Positions 37,428 through 46,174 of a stretch of 64,000 nt of DNA are shown one piece after another. Within the stretch, counting starts at the first letter, position 1, and every line of letters begins with the position of its first letter. Position numbers and translations under genes: made by a program. The notes beneath the pieces are model-generated. The model was not told the origin of the DNA, made no database searches, and was given only the letters and a program-made list of their open reading frames with translations. This DNA comes from Leptolyngbya sp. PCC 7375 (lineage in GTDB: Bacteria > Cyanobacteriota > Cyanobacteriia > Phormidesmidales > Phormidesmidaceae): positions 1,102,486 through 1,166,485 of the forward strand of contig NZ_JH993797.1 in NCBI RefSeq assembly GCF_000316115.1, in the 5' to 3' direction.

Positions 37428-38022
37428 GCTTGATCAGACTGTTAATACCCAGGTTGTCCAAGGTGTAGGACATGAAGAAGAAGAAGACCATCGTATGTTT
37501 GGCTTCATTGTCTTCCTACTGTCTGAAAGCGTTATCTTTCTAAGCTTTTTTGCGGGCTACATTGTCTACAAGACCAATGTCACCGACTGGTTGCCAGCAG
37601 GGGTAGAGGGCTTAGAGGTGCGAGAGCCATTTATTAATACGGTGGTACTGGTATCCAGTAGTTTTGTGATCTACTTTGCAGAGCGCTACTTACACCGAGA
37701 TAACCTGTGGGGGTTCCGGGCATTTTGGCTGTTGACCATGGCCATGGGGAGTTTCTTTCTCTATGGTCAAGCGGTGGAGTGGATGAGTCTGCCCTTTGGT
37801 TTTAAGTCAGGGGTGTTTGGCGGCACCTTTTATCTGTTGACTGGCTTCCATGGACTACATGTTTTAACTGGGGTGCTGCTGCAGAGTATTATGCTGGCCC
37901 GTTCGTTTATTCCCAATAACTATGCCGGCGGTGAGTATGGTGTTGCTGCCACATCACTATTTTGGCACTTTGTCGATGTCATTTGGATTGTGCTGTTTAT
38001 CTTGATTTATGTCTGGCAATAG
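37414..38022 (+). CDS. coxC: Heme-copper oxidase subunit III
   Basis: The protein has 202 residues with about five membrane helices, the short form of subunit III. The GTG at 37414 is chosen because AAGGAG at 37401-37406 is ideally placed; it overlaps the end of coxA by 14 bases. Conserved segments are FLLSESVIFLSFFAGY, FYLLTGFHGLHVLTG and WHFVDVIWIVLF. It completes the coxBAC operon; the following GMC gene may be co-transcribed. Confidence 0.93.
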   Translation: MSTAKLDQTVNTQVVQGVGHEEEEDHRMFGFIVFLLSESVIFLSFFAGYIVYKTNVTDWLPAGVEGLEVREPFINTVVLVSSSFVIYFAERYLHRDNLWGFRAFWLLTMAMGSFFLYGQAVEWMSLPFGFKSGVFGGTFYLLTGFHGLHVLTGVLLQSIMLARSFIPNNYAGGEYGVAATSLFWHFVDVIWIVLFILIYVWQ

Positions 38023-38092
38023 CTCTAATCGTGACAATACAAGACCTGAATTGTTTAAAAACCCTCATTGGTAACCGGCAGAGGAGAAATCC

Positions 38093-39604
38093 ATGATTAT
38101 TGATGACCAGCACTACGACATCATCATTGTGGGCACTGGGGCTGGCGGGGGAACGCTGGCACAAAAACTTGCACCTACGGGGAAACGGATTTTGATTTTG
38201 GAGCGGGGGACCGGTATGGCCCTCGAAGAGCAAAATCCCGCAGGCGTCGATGTGCTGAAAAAGACAAAATACCATGCTTCGGAGCAATGGTATGACCAGT
38301 CCGGTGAGCCGTTTTCTCCTCAAACCAACTATGCCATTGGCGGTAATACTAAAATCTATGGCGCGTCTCTGATGCGAATGCGCGATCGCGACTTTGGAGC
38401 GGTCAAATACCAGGATGGTGTGGCCTCCGCATGGCCCATCCAGTATGCAGATTTAGAACCTTATTACACGGCGGCTGAACAGCTTTACCAGGTACATGGT
38501 GATCCTGGTAAAGACCCGACGGAACCTAACCACAGTAGTGCATATCCCCATGGGGCTGTGGATCATGAGCCGCTGATGCAGCCAATTGTCGAGGCGATCG
38601 CACAGCAGGGACTGCATCCGGCTCCCCTACCCGTCAGTCTGACCCGCCAGGCTGATGATCCCACGGGAGATGCTGAAGTCTTTGGTATCAATCCAGCTTT
38701 AAAGTATGACAATGTGACGCTACAAACGTCGGCAAAAGTTGTTAGCCTGCACACCAACCCGACGGGTACTGAAATCAAAGGAGTGCAGGCCGAAATTGGC
38801 GATCAGGCCATATTATTTGCTGGCGATATTGTCGTCTTGGCCTGCGGTGCAGTCAATTCAGCGGCGTTGATGCTGAGTTCTGCCAATGCCAAACACACCC
38901 AGGGATTGGCCAACAGCTCAGGCCAGGTGGGGCGCAATTTGATGAAGCACCAGATGACCATGATTGTTGAGCGCAGTGCCGCCAACAATTCAGGGACATT
39001 CCCCCAAAGTGTTAGCATCAATGATTTTTACTGGGGTGACGGTGACTATGAGTACCCCATGGGACACATTGAGAATACGGGCGGACTGTTGCAAGACATT
39101 ATTTTTGCCGAATCTCCGCCATTGCTGTCAGTGGCTGCCAAGATTATGCCGGGGGCTGGCTTAAAACAGTTAGCCATGCGGTCCATTGGCTGGCGAGCCC
39201 AAACGGGAGTATTGCCAAACCCCAACAATCGAGTATATTTTCAAAATGGGAAACTACGCTACGAGTTTACGCCCAACAATATAGAGGCCCATGATCGTCT
39301 GGTGTACCGATGGATTGAGGTGTTAAAAGCACTGGAGAAAACGTCTAAAGGTCTGCAACGCAGTGGTGTATATCCACGGGGAGAAGTGCCAATTCAGGTG
39401 GTGGGTTACCAGAGTGGAACCTGTCGCATGGGCACTGACTCAGCCACCTCAGTTTTAGACACCCACTGCCGCACCCATGAGATTGACAATCTCTATGTGG
39501 TAGACAGCAGCTTTTTCCCTTCTTGCGCCAGTGTTAGCCCAGCGCTAACCGTAATGGCCAATGCGTTGCGAGTGGGAGAACATTTGATACAGCGGTTGCA
39601 GTAA
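38093..39604 (+). CDS. GMC-type FAD oxidoreductase
   Basis: The protein has 503 residues. The N-terminus has the FAD-binding motif GTGAGGGTLA with the Glu in ILERG. A Gly-rich second site (YAIGGNTKIYGAS) and the C-terminal GMC signature with CRMG and VVDSSFFPSCASVSPALT follow. GMC enzymes oxidise alcohols or sugars; the substrate here is unknown. It lies 70 bases after coxC on the same strand, so its electrons could be linked to the quinone pool and the alternative oxidase. That link is inference. Confidence 0.85.
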   Translation: MIIDDQHYDIIIVGTGAGGGTLAQKLAPTGKRILILERGTGMALEEQNPAGVDVLKKTKYHASEQWYDQSGEPFSPQTNYAIGGNTKIYGASLMRMRDRDFGAVKYQDGVASAWPIQYADLEPYYTAAEQLYQVHGDPGKDPTEPNHSSAYPHGAVDHEPLMQPIVEAIAQQGLHPAPLPVSLTRQADDPTGDAEVFGINPALKYDNVTLQTSAKVVSLHTNPTGTEIKGVQAEIGDQAILFAGDIVVLACGAVNSAALMLSSANAKHTQGLANSSGQVGRNLMKHQMTMIVERSAANNSGTFPQSVSINDFYWGDGDYEYPMGHIENTGGLLQDIIFAESPPLLSVAAKIMPGAGLKQLAMRSIGWRAQTGVLPNPNNRVYFQNGKLRYEFTPNNIEAHDRLVYRWIEVLKALEKTSKGLQRSGVYPRGEVPIQVVGYQSGTCRMGTDSATSVLDTHCRTHEIDNLYVVDSSFFPSCASVSPALTVMANALRVGEHLIQRLQ

Positions 39605-39685
39605 GGGGACTGCACCAAACTCAAGACCCAGGTTGGGGCTGTGGATGGACAGAACGTTACCCCCTGGCGATAGCAGGTGATCAGA

Positions 39686-40372
39686 CTAGCGATCGCAATT
39701 GGCCAGGTGCTTCAAGTTTTCTAAATCTAACAACGTAATCTCAATGCCATCCATCGAAATTAAACCGGCGCGATTTAGCTTGGAAAAAGCTCGTGATAGA
39801 GTTTCAGGGATAGTTCCTAATCGGGCCGCCAGCTGATTTTTGGGCAGATCAAGCTTGATAATATCTACATTGTTCAATTCCCCACTCAAATTTAGCAAGT
39901 AGGTAGCTAAGCGAGCTGGAACGTCCTGTAGAGCAAGGCTATCCACCAGGTTCGAAAACCGTCGAAGGTGTCGAGCAAAGCTTTTGAGCAGATTAATGGC
40001 AAGGGATGGACGCTGTTCTAAAAGGGTTAAAAAAGGCTGACGTGGAAAGAATAAAAGCTCCGATGACTCAAGGGCAGCTGCAGAGGCTGGAAAGCACTTA
40101 CCATCCAGAGCGGGCACTTCAGCAAAATGCTCTCCCTGACCAAAGATATGCAAAATCTGCTCCTTACCCTGGGGTGAGAGTTTGAATACCTTTACACGCC
40201 CCAATTGGATCACAAAAAAACCAATGGCAGCATCCCCCTGGTGGAAGAGGACCTCGCCTTTGCCATAGGATTTGGTAACGGCTAAACCTTCAAGATCCGC
40301 TAACTGATCCAATGGTAGATCCTGGAATATCATCGTCTGACTCAAAAAATTTGAGAGTGGAGACAATACCAT
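39686..40372 (-). CDS. Crp/Fnr-family regulator (HcpR/DNR-like)
   Basis: The protein has 228 residues. It has an N-terminal cyclic-nucleotide-binding-type barrel (about 15-135, with FHQGDAAIGFFVIQLGRVKVF), a long dimer helix and a winged HTH. The recognition helix reads IPETLSRAFSKL; the E-x-x-S-R pattern is the one Fnr uses to read TTGA half-sites. The N-terminus lacks the cysteine cluster of an iron-sulfur Fnr, so the signal is more likely heme/NO, as in HcpR and DNR. It is divergent from hcp, and a perfect TTGACTTAAGTCAA lies between them, so it very probably controls hcp and possibly itself. Confidence 0.88.
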   Translation of the reverse strand: MVLSPLSNFLSQTMIFQDLPLDQLADLEGLAVTKSYGKGEVLFHQGDAAIGFFVIQLGRVKVFKLSPQGKEQILHIFGQGEHFAEVPALDGKCFPASAAALESSELLFFPRQPFLTLLEQRPSLAINLLKSFARHLRRFSNLVDSLALQDVPARLATYLLNLSGELNNVDIIKLDLPKNQLAARLGTIPETLSRAFSKLNRAGLISMDGIEITLLDLENLKHLANCDR

Positions 40373-40486
40373 TGGATAGTCAGAATTTGTAGTGAGAGAT
40401 AGAACTTCATTCTAACCTCAGACTAATGGGCCGTTTCAAAGAAATACAGAAGAAAATCTAAAGTTTATTACCCTTATTCCTTTTCC

Positions 40487-40500
40487 TTGACTTAAGTCAA
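40487..40500. promoter_or_regulatory. Fnr/HcpR-type operator upstream of hcp
   Basis: TTGACTTAAGTCAA is a perfect 14-base palindrome with TTGAC half-sites four bases apart. A -10-like TACAGT at 40523-40528 would put the start of transcription near 40535. The palindrome would then be centred at about -41.5, the classic activator position. The hcp ATG is 59 bases beyond the site. The regulator is probably the neighbouring Crp/Fnr protein. Confidence 0.75.
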
Positions 40501-40559
40501 AGCATTGAACGTTCTCCTCTCCTACAGTAAACCCAGCTGCTTCCCGAGAGGACCTGACA

Positions 40560-42209
40560 ATGTTTTGCGAACAATGCGAACAAACTGCTAGTGGACAAGG
40601 TTGCCATCAATGGGGAGCCTGTGGCAAAAGTCCAGAGGTCAATGCTGTGCAAGATCTGCTGATCTATGTTTTGCGTGGTCTTGCCCCAGTTGCTCTCCGT
40701 GCCCGTGATCTGATGATCTCCACCGATGAGGTCGATAGATTCACCTGTGAAGCCATCTTTGCCACCATGACCAATGTCAACTTTGACCAAAAGCGATTTA
40801 CCAGCTACATTCGTCGAGCGCTGGCCTATCGAGAACAACTCAAAACCCAAGTACAACAGGTTACAAAATCTAACCAAAGTTGGCCAGATATCACATGCTA
40901 TGAACCCGATTTTGAAGATAGTTTAGCGTCTCAGGGAGAGGATATCGCCCTGCAATTTATTGGGCAATCGAAAAACAATGTTGATATTTTCTCCCTGAAA
41001 CTCACGGTTCTTTACAGTCTTAAGGGGATGGCCTCCTATGCATTCCATGCTCAGGAGTTGGGTCAAACCGATGAGCGGGTTGATCAATTCTGCTATGAGG
41101 CTCTAGCTGCATTGGAGCGTCAAGATCTTAATCTGGAAGACTGGGTCAATCTGGCCTTGAAGGTTGGGGAAGCCAATTTGTTGGCGATGCAGCTGTTAGA
41201 TGCCGGGCATACGGGCAATTATGGCCATCCGGTGCCCACATCAGTTCCCCTCAACGCCAGAGTGGGTAAAGCTATTCTAGTGTCTGGCCATGATATTCCC
41301 CAACTGGAAGCGGTGCTAAAACAGACCATGGGAACCGCTATCACTGTGTACACCCATGGAGAATTGTTACCCGCCCATGGCTATCCGCTTCTAAAACAAA
41401 CCTACCCCCATCTCTATGGTCACTATGGTACGGCCTGGCAAAACCAAACTCGGGAGTTTGCCAAATTTCCAGGTGCCATTGTGATCACAACAAATTGTCT
41501 GATGCCACCCCACGAAAATTATGAGGATAAGCTGTTTAGTATTGGTCCTGTGGGATATCCAGGATTGAATTATCTTCCCGCTCAGCCCAATGGCCTGCCT
41601 GATTTTACCCCCGTGATTACTAAAGCACTGGAGTTACCTGGATTCACTGAAACAGGGACTCCCCGGCAGGTAACCACTGGTTTTGCCCGCAATGCACTAC
41701 TGGGGGTCGCTGACCAGGTGATTGCAGCGGTTAAAGCTGGCAAAATTCGTCACTTTTTCTTAATTGGGGGCTGTGACGGGGCTAAACCTGATCGTAACTA
41801 TTACACTGAACTGGTAGAGAAAGTGCCTGAGGACTGTTTGATTCTCACGCTTGCCTGTGGCAAGTTCCGTTTCTTTGATCAAGAGTTAGGGGCTATTGAA
41901 GGTATTCCTCGGTTATTGGATGTGGGCCAGTGTAATGATGCCTATTCTGCTATTCAGATTGCGATCGCACTAGCCAATGCGTTTGAGGTCGATGTTAATC
42001 AAATCCCCCTGTCAATGATTTTGTCCTGGTATGAACAAAAAGCGGTGGCTATTTTGCTGACCCTGCTGCACCTGGGGATCAAAGATATTCGCTTGGGACC
42101 CACGCTGCCTGCATTTATCTCACCTAATGTGTTGAAGTTATTGTCGGACACCTATAATCTCCAACCCATCACCATACCAGAGGCAGATTTAGCCGCTTGT
42201 CTAGCCTAG
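40560..42209 (+). CDS. hcp: Hybrid cluster protein (hydroxylamine reductase / NO reductase)
   Basis: The protein has 549 residues. The N-terminal cluster ligands are C3, C6, C15 and C21 (FCEQCEQT, GCHQWGACG). The hybrid [4Fe-2S-2O] cluster ligands appear in the regions TNCLMPPHENY, GGCDGAKPDRNYY and LACGKFRF, and the Gly-rich GQCNDAYSA follows. Hcp reduces hydroxylamine in vitro and is a low-oxygen NO reductase in vivo in enteric bacteria. No hcr reductase gene is adjacent, so the electron donor must be elsewhere. Expression is probably induced by the divergent Crp/Fnr regulator in response to nitrosative stress. Confidence 0.95.
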   Translation: MFCEQCEQTASGQGCHQWGACGKSPEVNAVQDLLIYVLRGLAPVALRARDLMISTDEVDRFTCEAIFATMTNVNFDQKRFTSYIRRALAYREQLKTQVQQVTKSNQSWPDITCYEPDFEDSLASQGEDIALQFIGQSKNNVDIFSLKLTVLYSLKGMASYAFHAQELGQTDERVDQFCYEALAALERQDLNLEDWVNLALKVGEANLLAMQLLDAGHTGNYGHPVPTSVPLNARVGKAILVSGHDIPQLEAVLKQTMGTAITVYTHGELLPAHGYPLLKQTYPHLYGHYGTAWQNQTREFAKFPGAIVITTNCLMPPHENYEDKLFSIGPVGYPGLNYLPAQPNGLPDFTPVITKALELPGFTETGTPRQVTTGFARNALLGVADQVIAAVKAGKIRHFFLIGGCDGAKPDRNYYTELVEKVPEDCLILTLACGKFRFFDQELGAIEGIPRLLDVGQCNDAYSAIQIAIALANAFEVDVNQIPLSMILSWYEQKAVAILLTLLHLGIKDIRLGPTLPAFISPNVLKLLSDTYNLQPITIPEADLAACLA

Positions 42210-42243
42210 AGTTGAGCCAGCACGTATCAGTAAGGCGTCTGGT

Positions 42244-43488
42244 TTAGGATCGTGTCTGCTCACGTTTGAGCAGACAACTAGCAACCACAATGCCGATGAT
42301 GGCAAATAGAGCCATGGGATAAAACGCGTAGGTATAGGTGCCAAACCAATCTCGAATTTGTCCGATGGCCAGGGTGCCCGTTAGGGCACCTACCCCATAG
42401 GCGGTAAACACAATGCCATAATTTTGAGCATATTGATCGGGGTTAAAAAATCGGAGGGTGATGGTGGGAGCCATGGCTAACCACCCTCCTAAACAAAACC
42501 AAAGCAGGCAAAAGGCAATTAAATAAGTCGCTAACTGACCTTCTTGTGCGTTCATCATCATCACACAGGCAATCAGGACCAGCGTATACGATGAGATTGC
42601 CACATACTGAGGCTTAAAACGGTCGCTTAACCACCCAAATAAAGGACGACTGAGGCCATTGAAGAGGGCAAATAGAGAAACGCTAATGGCTGCCGTCCCT
42701 GGATTAACCTTAATAATCTCTTCCCCCACCGGACCTGAGATACCAATGGCACTTAAGCCGATCAGGGTACCTATGGCATAACAACTCCACAGTCCATAAA
42801 ATGACTGGCTTTTGAGCAGATTTTTGGGATAGCTGTGAAACCCTGTGACTGTTGGCTTCGCAGAATTCTGTTGGGGATGCCAGCCCTTGGGCGGTAATTT
42901 TAGGATGGTGGCAATTCCTAGAACAATCATCATAAAGATGCTGCCTAAGATCCACAGCGTCGGCCTTACGGTGTAACTATCAATTAATCGATTGGCTAAC
43001 GGAGCAGTAATGAGCGGAGATAGCCCAAACCCGACAATTGTTGCTCCCACCGCTAGTCCTTTTTTCTCAGGAAACCATCGGGCAACGACAACCATGGGCA
43101 CACCGTAGGTAATGCCTACGCCTGTCCCTGCCATAACTCCATAGGTGAGGACGAGCATGCCAATGTTTGTCGCAAAGCTGGAGAGAATATAGCCCGCCCC
43201 CAGGAAAATCCCGCCGATTACCGCCACCATGCGAGCGCCTATGCGAGGAATGAAAAAACCTGCAACTGGCATGAGAGCCGCATAGAAAACCAGTGCAACC
43301 GTATAGGGTAGAAGACTTTCAGTCGCACTTAAATTTAGCTCACCTTCCAAGGGGGTTCTAAAAATACTCCAGGAATAAACGGTGCCCAGACACATTAAAA
43401 CGACGGTGCCCAACGGAATTAACAACCACCTACCCCGTTCTGCGGGTAATCCAAGCACGGTTAACTCTGAGTGATGGTTAATTCCCAT
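42244..43488 (-). CDS. MFS transporter, oxalate/formate antiporter (OFA) family
   Basis: The protein has 414 residues and 12 predicted helices. The start is the ATG at 43488; a TTG lies four codons upstream. Features of the OFA family include the early W-S-I-F-R segment (GTVYSWSIFRTPLEG), the YGVMAGTGVGITYGVPM motif and the cytoplasmic loop RPLFGWLSDRF. OFA transporters move oxalate, formate, lactate or related acids. With pflB 13 kb away, a formate exporter is attractive but not shown. It is convergent with hcp, with 34 bases between the two genes. Confidence 0.8.
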   Translation of the reverse strand: MGINHHSELTVLGLPAERGRWLLIPLGTVVLMCLGTVYSWSIFRTPLEGELNLSATESLLPYTVALVFYAALMPVAGFFIPRIGARMVAVIGGIFLGAGYILSSFATNIGMLVLTYGVMAGTGVGITYGVPMVVVARWFPEKKGLAVGATIVGFGLSPLITAPLANRLIDSYTVRPTLWILGSIFMMIVLGIATILKLPPKGWHPQQNSAKPTVTGFHSYPKNLLKSQSFYGLWSCYAIGTLIGLSAIGISGPVGEEIIKVNPGTAAISVSLFALFNGLSRPLFGWLSDRFKPQYVAISSYTLVLIACVMMMNAQEGQLATYLIAFCLLWFCLGGWLAMAPTITLRFFNPDQYAQNYGIVFTAYGVGALTGTLAIGQIRDWFGTYTYAFYPMALFAIIGIVVASCLLKREQTRS

Positions 43489-43746
43489 AGGTTTCAGCAA
43501 TACTATCCAGGCTGGAAACGCCTAATGAACGAATACAAATACTTGTGGCTGCGATCGCAATTTTTCTATTGATTGTTTGTTTAAATAACAATAATAGACT
43601 GGTGTCTTTGCGAGAACATTATTATAGATTAGTTCCTCGATGTCTATAATCGATGCCACAAGTATTCACAATCAATCAGATATATCACTGGTTAAGCAAA
43701 TTGAAATTCCACCACTGGGATCATAAACAAGTTGTGCCACGTTGAC

Positions 43747-44481
43747 CTAACCAACCGCCTGATAATTCTTTACCCGCTGGTCTGCTCCAATGCCTAAGAT
43801 TTTTGCCAACCAGGGAGGGGGTGATGTTGCGATCGCCCGTTGTAAATCGGCAAGAATCTCCCGGATAGCTCCTCCAGCTTCCACTTTCATGGGGTAAATA
43901 TTCGCTTGAATCACTTTGGCGGCGGCGGGACCTCCAATGGACACAACATAGAGCACAGGACAGTCTCTGATCAAATTCACTCGGAACTGATTTTTGTTAT
44001 CGCTCAGGTCTGCCTCCAGAGCAGAGCGCACATCGATCAACTTAATATCGTCCGCCGATAGCTGATAAATCAAATATCGATGGCAGGAGCCAAAATGGCC
44101 GTCTAATTGTTCATCTGTATTGGATGCAACCGCTATGCGAATTGAGTTAGGCAAATCGCCTTGATCAGGCTCGATGGGTAAGGGATGATCGGACTCTGTC
44201 TGTTCTCCCCAGAGAATCCGCACCGCTTCTTTAACGGCAGCAATATCCTGATTATTGGCATCTTCTCCTTCCCATTCGCCCTCATCCACATCGTAAATAT
44301 TGCCAAAGGCACGTTTGAGGTGGGTGACGGTTAGGGTACTCAGCGATTCCTCTGTAATGTTATCGTCGAGATTGGTTTGTAATGCATCGATTAACTCTCC
44401 TATAGAGACATTGGGTAAAGCCTTAGCTGCCAAGGCAATTCTCAAAGCAACTTCATTGGAAATGGGTTGTTGTTCTGTCAT
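43747..44481 (-). CDS. NafY-like dinitrogenase cofactor-binding protein
   Basis: The protein has 244 residues. The N-terminal 90 or so residues resemble the helical domain of NafY (binding apo-dinitrogenase in Azotobacter). The C-terminal half is a NifX/NifB-C-type cofactor domain (RIAVASNTDEQLDGHFGSC, with the His in HFGSCHRY, and VVSIGGPAAAKVI). Such proteins hold FeMo-cofactor or its precursor for insertion into NifDK. The start has a good AGGAG site. It follows cnfR by 97 bases on the same strand, so the two may share a transcript. The nearest alternative is a general NifX-family chaperone without the NafY role. Confidence 0.8.
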   Translation of the reverse strand: MTEQQPISNEVALRIALAAKALPNVSIGELIDALQTNLDDNITEESLSTLTVTHLKRAFGNIYDVDEGEWEGEDANNQDIAAVKEAVRILWGEQTESDHPLPIEPDQGDLPNSIRIAVASNTDEQLDGHFGSCHRYLIYQLSADDIKLIDVRSALEADLSDNKNQFRVNLIRDCPVLYVVSIGGPAAAKVIQANIYPMKVEAGGAIREILADLQRAIATSPPPWLAKILGIGADQRVKNYQAVG

Positions 44482-44578
44482 GGGTATTCTCCTAAAGGTA
44501 TTTGATTGAAATCCTTGGGGGATAACTTAATGTGGAATGTTTGTTTGGGGATAATAGACAGAATCTTGGCTATATTGT

Positions 44579-46174
44579 CTATTTAAGCCCCAGTGTTTGT
44601 TGTAAACGGGGGTAGTCTTCGGTACTGATGCGAAATCGACCTTTTTCCACATCTCGCACCCAACTCTGGCTTTTTCCTAAATGTTTAGCTAAGGCGCGTT
44701 GAGTCAAGTTTTGACGTTGGCGTGCTGCCTTGATAACATCACCAGAGAGTGAGCCTAATTGAGTTGTTTGAGATTGTTTACGTCGCCGTTTAGGGGCTCG
44801 ACGACGCACTGTTTGTTGCCATTCTTCCGATAGTTCAAAGCCGGCCAACCGAGCATTGATCAGTCGCTGCCATTTGTCTCGGGGGGCCGTGTCTGTTAAG
44901 CTCCGGCTCTGATTGGCATCATTTACCCAAAATTCAAGAGCATCGTCAACATCGTTGGGGATATCAATGACTTTAGCCCATAGTGGCTGTATATCGGCGG
45001 GATAGGTCTCTGGATCAAACAACGGTTTGAGGCCATAGTAATAAATTGTTTCCAGATCGCTCTCAAACGTTTTCAGCAGACGTTTGTGAGCCCCCCGGAC
45101 AGTGGTAGCCTCTATTAATCGATCTTCTCCATAGGCAATACGTAGTAGGGTGCGCACAGTCAGCCGATGGTCACCCCCCAACCTCAGCTTGAATAATAGC
45201 CACAACAGTAGACGAACAGCACCTTCATGCTGTTGCCAGTTGCTCATCACTTCAGTTAACAATGACTTAGGTAGGGTGCCGTACTGATAAAAAGCCGTTT
45301 GATTACGATAGTCTTGTTTGTTAAGAAAGTGTTTAGCCCAGATCCCAGGGCGGATAGTAAAGCTTAACCCAATTAAGTGACGACCTCCCTGGTTATCTTT
45401 TTCAAAATAATACTCAGTGTTGACTAGATGCCAAATCGGCTGCTCATCAAAGGAAAAGGCTTTAACCTTTCCCTGACGTGGCCAGTCCAAAGCAACCAGT
45501 AACTGACAGACTTGGTCTACTAAATGCTTGATCAACGTGAGTTTGTCTAGCTTGCTCAGATCTTTTCGCTTATTGAGATCTAAATATTGTTCAATGTGCT
45601 GGTCATTGATTACAAATGCTTCTTCCCAAGGAGAATTAAGTGTGATGGCATAGGCCGCAAAAATCAGATGAAGACAGGTGGCACGAATGTCAAATTGAGC
45701 CATGGCCTCTGTTGCTTCATCTTCAGGCATTGCTATGGGGATATCCCTTTCGGGGCTTGTGGCTAATCGCAGGCGAACTTCTCCTCGACCACGGTGGACC
45801 GGTCGATGGTAACAAAGTTTTCCGTCAGCATCGATTTGCCAAGGCAGATGCTGACGCTGAGCTAAAACGTTACAGGCTTCCCAAATCACCATGGAAGATG
45901 CAAAAGGAGTCGTCTTACCACTGAGAAAAATGTCAGCAATTGCTGCTGGCAGGAGGGTACTTTTACGGCGTCCTTTTTTGGGAACTAGGGGGGATAGGGA
46001 ACCAATATTGCAAGCATTTAAGCAGAGAGGTGTCTCTAAATCTTGACAGTCATCGCACAGTGTAGGGTCAATCCAATAGCCTTCCCATTTTGCTTGAGGT
46101 TTAATTGCTCCCGTTGGACACTGGGGCCGACAGCTATCGCAAGAGATACAACCGTCTTTGATAGTGTAAGCCAT
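44579..46174 (-). CDS. cnfR: CnfR/PatB-type nif activator: 2[4Fe-4S] ferredoxin domain fused to an HTH
   Basis: The protein has 531 residues from the ATG at 46174. The N-terminus is a bacterial-type ferredoxin with ligands C9, C12, C15, C19 and C40, C43, C51, C55. A long middle region follows, and the last 54 residues are an XRE-type helix-turn-helix (RQRQNLTQRALAKHLGKSQS). This architecture and length match CnfR of Leptolyngbya and PatB of Anabaena, which activate nif genes at low oxygen; the clusters are believed to be the oxygen sensor. Targets reported in Leptolyngbya include the nifB and nifP promoters, and both genes are present here, divergent, 6-7 kb away. This is probably the main switch of the cluster. 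Confidence 0.92.
   Translation of the reverse strand: MAYTIKDGCISCDSCRPQCPTGAIKPQAKWEGYWIDPTLCDDCQDLETPLCLNACNIGSLSPLVPKKGRRKSTLLPAAIADIFLSGKTTPFASSMVIWEACNVLAQRQHLPWQIDADGKLCYHRPVHRGRGEVRLRLATSPERDIPIAMPEDEATEAMAQFDIRATCLHLIFAAYAITLNSPWEEAFVINDQHIEQYLDLNKRKDLSKLDKLTLIKHLVDQVCQLLVALDWPRQGKVKAFSFDEQPIWHLVNTEYYFEKDNQGGRHLIGLSFTIRPGIWAKHFLNKQDYRNQTAFYQYGTLPKSLLTEVMSNWQQHEGAVRLLLWLLFKLRLGGDHRLTVRTLLRIAYGEDRLIEATTVRGAHKRLLKTFESDLETIYYYGLKPLFDPETYPADIQPLWAKVIDIPNDVDDALEFWVNDANQSRSLTDTAPRDKWQRLINARLAGFELSEEWQQTVRRRAPKRRRKQSQTTQLGSLSGDVIKAARQRQNLTQRALAKHLGKSQSWVRDVEKGRFRISTEDYPRLQQTLGLK

Noticed and set aside
43571..43595. TTGTT-TAAAT-AACAA upstream of the OFA transporter
   Set aside because: Five-base arms in AT-rich DNA are expected by chance.
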